From JBJMHZ01 sp045807125 (GTDB lineage Bacteria > Actinomycetota > Actinomycetes > JAWWOL01), in NCBI GenBank assembly GCA_045807125.1, contig JBJMHZ010000013.1, positions 62,001 through 126,000 on the forward strand: a stretch of 64,000 nucleotides of DNA, given 5' to 3'. The notes beneath the pieces are model-generated. The model made no database searches. It was given only the letters and a program-made list of their open reading frames with translations, and had not been told where the DNA came from. Of this stretch, positions 35,385 to 43,874 are shown piece after piece. A program made the position numbers and the translations under genes. The stretch's first letter is position 1, and the number at the start of each line of letters is the position of its first letter.

Positions 35385-36137
35385 TCACCAGGGCAGTGGT
35401 CGGCCCAAGTGGTCCAAGAACTCACCCGACTCGTCCGGCCTCAAGCGCTCGATGAGCTCGATCATGCGTGACACCGCCTGCACGAGGCTCTGCCGGACCG
35501 AGGGATCGCCGAACTCGGCCCTGAACCTCCTGGCCTTGCGCAGCCGCGCGTCGAAGTCCAGGTCGCCCGCCACGGCCTCACCACGGTCCACCCAGCCCGG
35601 GCTGAGCGCATAGACGGCGATGCCGTCCGCAGCCATGTCCAGGGCGAGGCTCCGCAGCACGGCATTGAGGGCCGCCTTGGACGATCGGTACGGGTAGGAG
35701 GCGCCCATGTGGTTGCGCTCGATGCTCCCCTTGACGCTGCTGATGCCGACCACCCGAGGGCTCGTTCCGCGACGCAGGGCTGGCCGCAGGGCTGCGGTCA
35801 GGCACAGCGGACCGATCGTGTTGACGTCCATCATGCGCAACCAGTCGGCGCGGTCGACGTCATGCAGCGCACCTGAGGTCCGCCCGTAGTGCACCGCGTT
35901 GTTGACCAGCAGGTCCAGCGGCTCGTCCAGCTCGGCCGCCACTCGCTCGATCATCGCGTCATCGGTGACGTCGAGCGCTCGTATCCGCACCCGCGGGTGC
36001 GCCGCCGCCAGGGCGGGCAGCTCGACGGCGGTGGACGGGTCGCGGCAGGTGGCGACGACGTGATGTCCGGCCTCCGCGTACTGGCGGGCGAGCTCCAGGC
36101 CAATCCCGCGGCTGGCACCCGTTATCAGCACTCTCAT
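35385..36137 (-). CDS. Short-chain dehydrogenase/reductase
   Basis: A 250-residue classical SDR. The cofactor motif TGASRGIGLELARQYAEAG is at the N-terminus, NNAVHYG corresponds to NNAG, and the catalytic YPYRSSKAALNAVLRSL carries Tyr and Lys with Ser upstream (VGISSVKG). The C-terminus is extended by about 40 residues. The start overlaps the stop of the BpsA-like gene (ATGA). It is a tailoring oxidoreductase of the operon; substrate unknown. Confidence 0.92.
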   Translation of the reverse strand: MRVLITGASRGIGLELARQYAEAGHHVVATCRDPSTAVELPALAAAHPRVRIRALDVTDDAMIERVAAELDEPLDLLVNNAVHYGRTSGALHDVDRADWLRMMDVNTIGPLCLTAALRPALRRGTSPRVVGISSVKGSIERNHMGASYPYRSSKAALNAVLRSLALDMAADGIAVYALSPGWVDRGEAVAGDLDFDARLRKARRFRAEFGDPSVRQSLVQAVSRMIELIERLRPDESGEFLDHLGRPLPW

Positions 36138-37318
36138 CCGGCCATCACCACCGCCACATCGGCGAGCGGGCTTCCCGATGCCGGGGCGTCCGTGCGCAAG
36201 CCTTGGAGCATGGCGAGATGCCGCAGCGCCAGCCGGCGGCTCTCAGCCCCGCACACGATGCGCAGCAGTCCCGCCGAGCGCAACGGGATCGCCGGGAACC
36301 CGGCCTTGAGATAGAAGGGATCCGGTCGCGGTCCGCCGGCGAGGGCGTGCAGCTGGTCGGCGACCGCCGCGACGGTGACGCCGGGACTCGCCACGCCGTT
36401 GACCAGGGCAGCCAGCGACTCCAGCATCTCGTCGTCCATCAGCCGGTCCTCGCACGGCAGCTGCGCGGTGACGGTGCAGTCCAGCCGGCCCACGATCCGG
36501 TGCAGGTCTCGCAGCGCTCCGCTCTCCGACATGCCGGCGCGGTACACGGCGGTATCGAAGCTGATGTAGCCGGCCGCCCCCGGCCGCGCGGCCGCGATAC
36601 CGGCCGCCGTGAACAGCAGCAGCCCTCCGGCGTCCTTGAGGCCGCTCACGTAGAACGTGTCGAAGTTCTCGCCGCTCGGGCGCTGGTTGCGGAGGTCGGC
36701 CTGCTGCACCGTCACCGAAAGCCCGCGCCTGGCGCACTCGGTGGTCAGGTACCGCAGGACGACCGGGTCGGCGTCCACGACATGCACGCGGCGGATGTCG
36801 TCGACCATGCCGAGGACGAGCCCGAACAGCTCGTCGTCCCCGAGCTGCAGGACCGATGCTCCACTGAGGTCGTTGAAGTGCTCCATGACGGCCAGTCGCC
36901 GCTGCAACGACGCGAGCGTGTCGAAGCTCTGGAACCACGCCGGGTCGGGAGCGAAGGGTCGCGACGAGATGACGGCCGACACGTCGCACCAATCGACGAG
37001 GTCACGACTCGCGGCCGCGTCGATCAAGGCGTCGGGCGCAGCCGATCCGCCAAGAGTTGCGTCCTCACCCACCTCGCCTTGCGCGAGGCTGACCCATCCG
37101 TCAACCCCCACCGTGACGAACCCCTGCGCGACGAGCCGGGCGAGCAGCCACAGCCCGGTCGCGACGGTCGTCCGGCCGCGCACCACGTCGTCGAGCCGGT
37201 TGCCCCGACTCGCCCGCGCGGTGATGCGCCCGAGCGCGCGTGCCGTCGCGCACGGGTCGGCCGGCGTCGCGTCGCGCAGCTCTGCCGCCAGTGCCGAGTG
37301 GTCGACCGCCCTGCTCAC
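36134..37318 (-). CDS. BpsA-like (branched polyamine synthase / DUF43-type) protein
   Basis: A 394-residue protein with an N-terminal winged-helix-like region and a Rossmann SAM-fold domain. The segment VLQLGDDELFGLVLGMVDD, then VHVVDADPVVLRYL, resembles N4-bis(aminopropyl)spermidine synthase, which has GDDD and aminopropyl-donor binding. A family-defining acidic motif later is not clear (NFDTFYVSG). It could transfer an aminopropyl, aminocarboxypropyl or methyl-type group from a SAM derivative. The GTG at 37318 overlaps the previous stop. Fold assignment is moderate and the reaction unknown. Confidence 0.6.
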   Translation of the reverse strand: MSRAVDHSALAAELRDATPADPCATARALGRITARASRGNRLDDVVRGRTTVATGLWLLARLVAQGFVTVGVDGWVSLAQGEVGEDATLGGSAAPDALIDAAASRDLVDWCDVSAVISSRPFAPDPAWFQSFDTLASLQRRLAVMEHFNDLSGASVLQLGDDELFGLVLGMVDDIRRVHVVDADPVVLRYLTTECARRGLSVTVQQADLRNQRPSGENFDTFYVSGLKDAGGLLLFTAAGIAAARPGAAGYISFDTAVYRAGMSESGALRDLHRIVGRLDCTVTAQLPCEDRLMDDEMLESLAALVNGVASPGVTVAAVADQLHALAGGPRPDPFYLKAGFPAIPLRSAGLLRIVCGAESRRLALRHLAMLQGLRTDAPASGSPLADVAVVMAG

Positions 37319-38595
37319 GCTGGGACCTCGTCCTCGATCACGATCTCGGCGCGCGCCCAGTCGAGCAGGCGATCGACGGCGGTCGGCAGGTCGGCATGGC
37401 TGGGAGGAATCAGAGTGACGTCCCCCAGCGTGTCCCACCACACGCGCTGCGGCGGCAGCACGGTCCCCACCGTAATGGACTCGGCCGGCTTGTAGCTCAC
37501 GACGAAGTCGAGCTCGCACCGCTCCGGCAGCGCCCGGACGCGCCCACTGCGGTACGGCAGGGCGACGCTCGCGCTCGGCCGGAACTCGCTCTCCCCCACG
37601 TATCCGATCCGCCGCGGGTCGAGCCCGCAGACGAGTGCCAACCATAACGAGTCCGGCTCCGCGCCCGTGGCGTTCAACGTGTTGCTTGCGATGAACCGGC
37701 CACCGGGACGCGAGGCGATCTCGTTCAGGCAGAGCTCACCGGTCTCGTCCTCCCACAGCTCGGCATGGAAGAGGAACGTGTGACTCGACGGCAACGCACG
37801 GATGACGTCCTCGACGGACCGGCGGATGCGCCCGGCCCGCTCCGACGCCGGGTCGAGGGTCACGCTGCCGAACGGCGCCCCCATGCTGGGACGGGCGCTG
37901 GTCGCACCGATGTACTCCGAGGCGATGTTGCAGTACAGCCGGCCGTCGTGCCAGACGCCGTCGGAATGGCACAAGCGGCGGTCGGCGTACGGCTCGAGCA
38001 CGTAGCGCAGCGGAGCGTCGAGGGGGACGCGCTGGATGCTCCGCTGATAGGCGGCTAGGGCATCGGCCGGGTCGCGGATGAACTCGACGTGCCTGGTGAG
38101 CCGGTCCGAGCGCGGCTTGAGCACGCATGGGACGCCGAAGCGCTCCAGGGCCGCCCAGAAGTCCACCGCATCGTTCACTCGAGTCGACGGCCAGACGGGC
38201 ACGCCGGCTCGAGCGACGCGGCTCTTCATCTGCCACTTGTCTCGGTAGGCCCGGGCGCTCTCGACGCTCTGCCCCGGGATGTCGAAGAGCTCGCGCAGCC
38301 GCGCAGCTCGGATGATGTCGTCCTCTCGCGGGGCGAAGATGGCGTCGCAGGGCCGCTCCGTCAGCAGGCTCATCGCCCGCCGCTCGAGCGCCCCCGGGAT
38401 GAAGTAGTCGGGTACCTCCTCGAGCAGCTCGATCTCGGGCGGGAGGTCGGAGTACGGCAGCGTCTCCCTGACTCCCTCACGGGTCAGGATGCATAGCCTG
38501 AGATCGCCGTGCTCCCTTGCCACGCGCACGTAGCCGGCGATCGTTTCGCGGTGACGATGAAGCGACTGCAGCGCCTCGAGAACCAGTCCTCTCAT
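37315..38595 (-). CDS. ATP-grasp ligase
   Basis: A 426-residue ATP-grasp protein. The N-domain reads LCILTREGVRETLPY and AIFAPREDDIIRAARL. The ATP-binding part has VPCVLKPRSDRLTRHVEF; LCLNEIASRPGGRFI carries the metal-binding Glu and Asn, and FLFHAELWEDETGE precedes it. The layout is of the D-Ala-D-Ala-ligase/carnosine-synthase type that links amino acids through acyl phosphates. It is the second ATP-grasp gene of this operon; the pair may act successively on one scaffold. Confidence 0.82.
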   Translation of the reverse strand: MRGLVLEALQSLHRHRETIAGYVRVAREHGDLRLCILTREGVRETLPYSDLPPEIELLEEVPDYFIPGALERRAMSLLTERPCDAIFAPREDDIIRAARLRELFDIPGQSVESARAYRDKWQMKSRVARAGVPVWPSTRVNDAVDFWAALERFGVPCVLKPRSDRLTRHVEFIRDPADALAAYQRSIQRVPLDAPLRYVLEPYADRRLCHSDGVWHDGRLYCNIASEYIGATSARPSMGAPFGSVTLDPASERAGRIRRSVEDVIRALPSSHTFLFHAELWEDETGELCLNEIASRPGGRFIASNTLNATGAEPDSLWLALVCGLDPRRIGYVGESEFRPSASVALPYRSGRVRALPERCELDFVVSYKPAESITVGTVLPPQRVWWDTLGDVTLIPPSHADLPTAVDRLLDWARAEIVIEDEVPA

Positions 38596-38650
38596 GTCGT
38601 CTCCTCGCTTCGTGATCGAGCCTGACGCTGCATCGATGGACCGCGCGCCG

Positions 38651-39451
38651 TCAGCGGCGCAGCGCCGCCTCGACCCGCCGCGCCGCGAGCCCGACGCACG
38701 CCACCGCCATGACGACCAGGTAGGCCGCGTGCTCGAGCAGGCCCGGCTCGAGCCGCCCCTCGCACAGGCCCCTCAGCAGTTCGTTCGCGTGGTACAGCGG
38801 GGTCAGCACGACGATGTCGCGCAGGCCGCGCGGATATACCGAGAGCGGATAGAAGGTCGCCGAGCACAGGAACATGGCGCGTTGCCCCAGCGTCACCAGC
38901 TCCATGTCCTGCCAGGACCGGAGGAACGTCGTCACGAGCGTGCCGAGCCCGCTGAACGCCAGCCCGACCAGCACGACGGCCGGCACCGCCAGCACCGTCC
39001 ACGCCGATGGGGTCCAATGAGCGCTGATCGTGATGAGCATGAAACCGGCCGCGTACATGATGCCGCGGATCTGGCTCCAGCAGATCTCACCGGCGATCAG
39101 GCCGGAGACCGACATCGGGCTTGCCAGGACGGCGTCATACACCTTCAGGTAGCGCAGCTTCCAGAACACGTTCGTGGTGGACTCGTAGACGGCACCGTTC
39201 ATCGCGCTGGTGGCGAGCAGCGCCGGGGCGACGAACTCCACGTACGGCACCGCATGACCGGGCGCGACGGTCACGTCGCCGACGAGAGCGCCCACCCCCC
39301 AGGCCATGGCCGCCAGATACAGCACCGGCTCGAAGAATCCGGACGCCATGAGCAGCCACATGCGGCGCGCGACGAGGCGATTGCGGACCAGTACGGCGCC
39401 GGGTCCGGGCATCCGGACGCCCGCGGCCGGCGCGGTGAGCTGAAGGGTCAT
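38651..39451 (-). CDS. ABC-2 type exporter permease
   Basis: A 266-residue membrane protein with six predicted helices and the ABC-2 family features: an amphipathic N-terminus, a central YVEFVAPALLATSAMNGAVY, and the late LTPLYHANELLRGL. It is paired with a paralogous permease (39448) and an ATPase (40215) encoded just upstream, so the complex is probably a heterodimer of permeases. Starts overlap by 4 bases. Confidence 0.92.
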   Translation of the reverse strand: MTLQLTAPAAGVRMPGPGAVLVRNRLVARRMWLLMASGFFEPVLYLAAMAWGVGALVGDVTVAPGHAVPYVEFVAPALLATSAMNGAVYESTTNVFWKLRYLKVYDAVLASPMSVSGLIAGEICWSQIRGIMYAAGFMLITISAHWTPSAWTVLAVPAVVLVGLAFSGLGTLVTTFLRSWQDMELVTLGQRAMFLCSATFYPLSVYPRGLRDIVVLTPLYHANELLRGLCEGRLEPGLLEHAAYLVVMAVACVGLAARRVEAALRR

Positions 39452-40212
39452 TGCGCCAGCCTCTTCCGGAAGACGCGCTCCGCCAGCATGACGCCGCCGG
39501 CCAACCACGCGCCCAGCACCAGGACGTGCCACGCGACGCCCGTGGCCGCCAGGCCGGAGCGCGCGAAGCCGCGGCACAGTTCGATGCCGTGATACAGCGG
39601 GGTGAGCCAGATCACCGGTCGCACCGCTGCGGGCATCAGGGTCACCGGATACAGGGTCCCGCAGAACAGGAACATCGGGGTGATCACGAATCGCATGAGG
39701 ATCGGGATCGCCGCGTCGTTGCGGGCATGAGCCGCCAGTGCGGTGACCGGCGCGGCGGTACCCAGGCCGCACAGCGTGGCCGCCCCCAGCGCCAGCACTG
39801 CCGAGCCAACGGTGAGCAGCCCCAGGCAGACCAGGAAGCCGCTGAAGACGACAGCCGTCAGCAGCACGCGCAGTGTCATGAAGGCCAGATGCCCGAGCAG
39901 GATGTCCAGCGGGCGAAGCGGTGTCATGGCCATGGCCTGGTACACCCGCTGCCCGCGCATCGCCGCCACGACAGGAAAGGTGGCCACTGCTGACGCCGTC
40001 TGAAGCGCGGCCGCCGCCAGCAGCGCCGGCGCGACGAAGGAGACGTAGTCGGTGGTCACCTGCGATCCGGTCTTGACCAGCGCGCCAAGGCCGAAGCCCA
40101 GCACCGACAGGTTCAGCAGCGGGACGACGAAGGATCCGAGCGCCGACCCGCGCCACGTCCGGCGGTACTGGCGCATCCAGTGCCGCAGCGACCTGGTCCA
40201 GGCGAGATCCAT
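39448..40212 (-). CDS. ABC-2 type exporter permease
   Basis: A 254-residue ABC-2 permease, paralogous to the one that follows: the shared segments are YVSFVAPALLAAAAL and LTPLYHGIELCRGF. I start at the ATG 40212, two bases after the ATPase stop. Together with the ATPase this forms a DrrAB/NodJ-like drug exporter, probably for the AHBA-block product. Confidence 0.92.
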   Translation of the reverse strand: MDLAWTRSLRHWMRQYRRTWRGSALGSFVVPLLNLSVLGFGLGALVKTGSQVTTDYVSFVAPALLAAAALQTASAVATFPVVAAMRGQRVYQAMAMTPLRPLDILLGHLAFMTLRVLLTAVVFSGFLVCLGLLTVGSAVLALGAATLCGLGTAAPVTALAAHARNDAAIPILMRFVITPMFLFCGTLYPVTLMPAAVRPVIWLTPLYHGIELCRGFARSGLAATGVAWHVLVLGAWLAGGVMLAERVFRKRLAQ

Positions 40213-40214
40213 GA

Positions 40215-41201
40215 CTAGTCCACCAGCGCTCGGCCGGTCAGCCGCAGGAACACGTCCTCGAGGGAGGCCCGTCGCACCAACGCCGTCTCGAACGGGATCC
40301 GGTTCCCGGACAGGACCGCGAGGGCCGCGTCGCCGTTGTCGACGTGGGCGAGCAGCCGATCCGTGAGCACGTCCACGCGGTTGGCGATGGCCTCGACAGC
40401 GGTCAGGTACTGGGCCGCCGGCGTGTCCCGGTCGAAGTGCAGCTCGAGCACCTCGCGGCCACAATGCGCCGCGATCAGTGCGCGCGGCGACCCCTGGGCG
40501 ACGATGCGGCCGCCGTCGATGACGAGCAGCCGGTCGCAGAGCCGTTCGGCCTCGTCCATGAAGTGCGTGGTGAGCAGGAGCGTCTTTCCCTGTTGCTGCA
40601 ACAGGCGCAGCTGGTCCCACAGCGCGTGCCGCGCCTGCGGATCCAGCCCGTTCGTCGGTTCGTCGAGCAGCAGCAGCTCCGGCTCGCTGATCAGGGACCG
40701 GGCGATCGTCAGGCGGCGCCGCATCCCTCCGGACAGCGTCGTGACGAGGGACGAAGCCTTCTCGCTGAGCTGGAAGGCCTCGAGGAGCCGGGCCGATCGG
40801 TCCCGGATCACCGTGCGCCGCAGCCCGAAGTAGCAGCCGTAGACGTAGAGGTTCTCCGCCACGGTGAGCTCCATGTCGAGCGTGTCGTCCTGCGGGATCA
40901 CGCCGAGGCGAGCACGGATGCTGCGGGCCTCCTTGGCCGCGGGCAGGCCGAACACCCGGAGGTCGCCGGAGCTGGGCGCCGTCGTGCACCCGATCATGCG
41001 CATGGTCGTGGACTTGCCCGCACCGTTCGGGCCAAGGAATCCCACCGATTCACCGGGCTCGATCTCGAAATCGAGGCCGTCGACCGCGCGCACGTCGCCG
41101 TAGCGCTTGTGCAGCCCGCGGGCGAGGATGACCGGCGGTGCGAGCGGCCGGCGCACCTCGGGAACCGCGTAGGCCGGGTCGATGTTCGTGGCACTGCGCA
41201 T
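40215..41201 (-). CDS. ABC exporter ATPase (DrrA/NodI type)
   Basis: A 328-residue ATPase with Walker A GPNGAGKSTTMRMIG, Q-loop VIPQDDTLD, signature LSGGMRRRLTIARSL, Walker B LLLLDEPTNGLDPQ and switch His in TTHFMDEAERL. The C-terminal ~90 residues are the DrrA-type extension. It leads a ten-gene operon running to 30608 with gaps of at most 55 bases. The 155-base region before the divergent VOC gene (41357) should hold both promoters. Confidence 0.95.
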   Translation of the reverse strand: MRSATNIDPAYAVPEVRRPLAPPVILARGLHKRYGDVRAVDGLDFEIEPGESVGFLGPNGAGKSTTMRMIGCTTAPSSGDLRVFGLPAAKEARSIRARLGVIPQDDTLDMELTVAENLYVYGCYFGLRRTVIRDRSARLLEAFQLSEKASSLVTTLSGGMRRRLTIARSLISEPELLLLDEPTNGLDPQARHALWDQLRLLQQQGKTLLLTTHFMDEAERLCDRLLVIDGGRIVAQGSPRALIAAHCGREVLELHFDRDTPAAQYLTAVEAIANRVDVLTDRLLAHVDNGDAALAVLSGNRIPFETALVRRASLEDVFLRLTGRALVD

Positions 41202-41356
41202 GAACTGATGCTTGGGCCTGCCCCTGGGAGGGTCAAGGAATGGCTGGTGGACGAAAGCTCTCACGAGCAATTCCGGTCATGCCGCATTGGAAGAAAAGGT
41301 CGACCGGTGCCGGCCGGCGCTTGGCGCGACACGACGACCGGTATACGTTCCAGCGC

Positions 41357-41803
41357 ATGGCTGAGCTACCCCCCCGACTGTCCGTGATCACCCTGGGAAC
41401 CCGCGCATTGCCGAGGATGCGGCAGTTCTACTCCGGCCTCGGTTGGACGGAGGTGGGCGGGAGCACCGACGACTGGGCCGCTTTCCTGCTCGGCGGGACC
41501 GTCCTGGCGCTGTATCCGATGGACGAGCTGATGGCCGAGGCCGTGCCGGACGGCTCGGTGTCGGCGACCGATACCGGCTTCTCCGGCGTGATCCTGGCCT
41601 GCGACGTCGACAGCGAGGATCAGGTCGACGTGGCCTTCCAGGCCGCCGTGGCCGCAGGAGCCACCCCCGTGGCCGAGCCGGTCGCCAGGGAATGGGGCGG
41701 CCGCTCCGGGTACATCGCCGACCCGGAGGGCAACCGCTGGGAGATCGCCTGGGTGCCAAGCGCGAAGTTCAACGAGCGTGGAGCGGTGACGTCATTCGGC
41801 TGA
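41357..41803 (+). CDS. VOC-fold protein, possible drug-binding resistance factor
   Basis: A 148-residue VOC-superfamily protein: SVITLGTRALPRMRQFYSGL, WAAFLLGGTVLALYP, GVILACDVDSEDQVD and YIADPEGNRWEIAW. The first metal-binding His is missing, so sequestration or immunity is as likely as catalysis. The ATG at 41357 diverges from the ABC exporter operon, a common arrangement for self-resistance. It ends tail-to-tail with the HmaS-like gene, 12 bases apart. Confidence 0.85.
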   Translation: MAELPPRLSVITLGTRALPRMRQFYSGLGWTEVGGSTDDWAAFLLGGTVLALYPMDELMAEAVPDGSVSATDTGFSGVILACDVDSEDQVDVAFQAAVAAGATPVAEPVAREWGGRSGYIADPEGNRWEIAWVPSAKFNERGAVTSFG

Positions 41804-41815
41804 GCCCCCGACCGC

Positions 41816-42817
41816 TCACCGAGCGGTGACACGGTCCCGCTCCACCGCCTCGTAGAGCGCCTTGATGTTGGCGCTGCCGAAGCCTCGCGCGCCGCGGCGC
41901 TGGACGAGCTCGTAGAACAGCGTGTCGCGCTGGTGCGGCGACGATGTGAACAATTGGAGCAGGTATCCCCACTCGTCGCGATCCGCGAGCACGTTCGCGT
42001 CGCGCAGGCCCTCGATCTCCTCCCGCAGGCCGCTGATCCGCTCGACGAGGGCGTCGTAATACGCACCGGGCGTGGTGAGGAACGTGACGCCGTTATCGCG
42101 CATATCACGGACGGCGGGAACAATGTCCCCGACGCGAAAGGCCAGGTGCTGGACGCCGGGGCCGGCGTTGCGCTCCAGAAAGGCGTCGATCTGCCCTGGG
42201 CTGCAGGCATCGTCCGGCTCCAGGATGGTGAATGTCACCTCGCCGGCGAGGTCGCGCAGCACGACGGAGTCCATCGCCTGGTCACCGAGCGCGATCCGCT
42301 CGCTGGAGTAGCGCTCCAACCCGAAAGCGGCTGCGTAGAAGCTGGAGACCGCCGATAAGCTCCCGGCGCGCACGCAAGCAGCGACATGGTCGAGGGCAAC
42401 GATGTGCGGGGGTGCGTTCACGGGCGAGCGGCGCGCCGGTGCCCCCCACTCGCGGTCGCCCGGGCGCGTGGAGCCCCGCTCGACAAGGGTATGGACGAGG
42501 CCGCCCACCCCCAGCACCCGTAGCGGCCCGTACGGCTCGGCCCCGGCGGCCATCGCCGCTCTCATCGTGGCCGGTACGTCGGCGCACTCCAGGGCGATGT
42601 CGGCGACGCCGTCCCCGTGCGCTTCGAGGAACGGCTCGGCGCGCCGCCCCGAGCTCACGGCCAAGGTGGCGGCACCCTGCCGCAGCAGGGTGGACGTGAG
42701 CCCTGGCCCGGCAGAGACCGCCTCGTGGACGAAGCCCAGCGCCGAGGTGAAGTACCTCACGGCCTCGTCGTGGTCATCGACGTAGAGCTCGACGTACGCG
42801 ATCCGTTGCACAGCCAT
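41816..42817 (-). CDS. hmaS: 4-Hydroxymandelate synthase-like dioxygenase (HmaS/HPPD family)
   Basis: A 333-residue Fe(II) dioxygenase with two VOC-type halves. The iron ligands are visible: His in ALDHVAAC, His in GVQHLAFRV and Glu in TLFYELVQRRGA. The C-terminal helix GFGSANIKALYEAVE directly after RRGARG lacks the longer Gly/Cys-rich insert of true HPPD, the pattern of hydroxymandelate synthases. It would convert 4-hydroxyphenylpyruvate to 4-hydroxymandelate, the first step to hydroxyphenylglycine. The flavin oxidase Hmo is not in the window. It is the last gene of the operon containing AHBA synthase. Confidence 0.85.
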   Translation of the reverse strand: MAVQRIAYVELYVDDHDEAVRYFTSALGFVHEAVSAGPGLTSTLLRQGAATLAVSSGRRAEPFLEAHGDGVADIALECADVPATMRAAMAAGAEPYGPLRVLGVGGLVHTLVERGSTRPGDREWGAPARRSPVNAPPHIVALDHVAACVRAGSLSAVSSFYAAAFGLERYSSERIALGDQAMDSVVLRDLAGEVTFTILEPDDACSPGQIDAFLERNAGPGVQHLAFRVGDIVPAVRDMRDNGVTFLTTPGAYYDALVERISGLREEIEGLRDANVLADRDEWGYLLQLFTSSPHQRDTLFYELVQRRGARGFGSANIKALYEAVERDRVTAR

Positions 42818-42830
42818 GGCACGCTTCCCG

Positions 42831-43874
42831 TCAGATGCCGGCGGATGAGTAGCAAGCGTTGACAATGTCCAGCACGCCGCCGGCCGTCGTCAGCGAGCGC
42901 TCGGTCGTGGTCTCGTCGTGGTCCCGGGTCAGGAGCGCCGCCAGTTGCCGGTCGTACTCCGAACCGACGTCGGTGGGCTCGGCCTCGATCGTCCGCACGG
43001 AGCCCGCCCGCTTGACCCGCAGGGCGGAGCCGTCCAGCCGCCGCGGGCTGAACCCGAACGTGGTGCGCAGCTCCGCGGTGCCCTCGACACCGCGCAGGGT
43101 GACCACCGTCTCGTCGACGCTCTCGTGCGAGGCCCAGGCGAACCGCATGCTCAGCGCGTAGGAGTCGGTCGTGACCAGCGCCGTCAGCTGATCCTCGACG
43201 TCCCCGGACGGCGGGCAGTCGTCGGTGCCTCGCCAGGTGGCGCCGAAGCCGTCGCGACGGATGAAGTCGTCGCTCATGCACGCGGCTGCCCCACGCACCC
43301 GCACGGGACCCCACAGGTCGAGCACGAGATCGATGAGGTGCCAACCGAGATCCATCAGCGCACCACCGCCCGAGCTCGCCCGCTGGGTCGACCACCCGCT
43401 GCGCGGGATCCCGCGAGCCCGGACCCAGCTCAGCTCCGCGACGCGGGGCGCGCCCAGCTCGCCCGATTCGACGACGCGGCGCAGGGCAGCGACGTCACCG
43501 CGGTGACGAGGTGCCGTCGACAGTGCCAGCCGGCCACCGCCGGCGCCGGCCGCGGCGGCGAGCGCGTCGAGCTGGGCGCGGTCGATGCAGACCGGCTTCT
43601 CCAGCACGACCGTACGGCCGTGCTCGAGGAACCAGCCACCGATCTCCGCATGGGTGTGGTTCGGTGTCAGCACGAACGCGCAATCCATTCCGTCGAGCGG
43701 GACGTCGTGGTAGTCGGCATGGACGGTGCGCCCCTCCAGCAATGGCGCCGCCCGCGCCGCGGTACCGGCATCGGGCTCCACCGCACCGACGACCGTGCAG
43801 TCCGGACAGCTCAGCAGGCGTGGCAACCACACCTCGGTGGCGACCCAGCCGAGCCCGACGAGCACCACCCTCAT
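42831..43874 (-). CDS. rifL: Gfo/Idh oxidoreductase, RifL-like
   Basis: A 347-residue NAD(P)-dependent oxidoreductase of the Gfo/Idh/MocA family: Rossmann motif VVLVGLGWVATEVW, TPNHTHAEIGGWFLEHG, EKPVCIDRAQ, and the catalytic-region motif GGGALMDLGWHLIDLVLDLW. In AHBA clusters this protein (RifL) works with AHBA synthase to oxidise and aminate UDP-glucose at C3, giving UDP-kanosamine. Its ATG (43874) overlaps the AHBA synthase stop, supporting that pairing. Confidence 0.85.
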   Translation of the reverse strand: MRVVLVGLGWVATEVWLPRLLSCPDCTVVGAVEPDAGTAARAAPLLEGRTVHADYHDVPLDGMDCAFVLTPNHTHAEIGGWFLEHGRTVVLEKPVCIDRAQLDALAAAAGAGGGRLALSTAPRHRGDVAALRRVVESGELGAPRVAELSWVRARGIPRSGWSTQRASSGGGALMDLGWHLIDLVLDLWGPVRVRGAAACMSDDFIRRDGFGATWRGTDDCPPSGDVEDQLTALVTTDSYALSMRFAWASHESVDETVVTLRGVEGTAELRTTFGFSPRRLDGSALRVKRAGSVRTIEAEPTDVGSEYDRQLAALLTRDHDETTTERSLTTAGGVLDIVNACYSSAGI

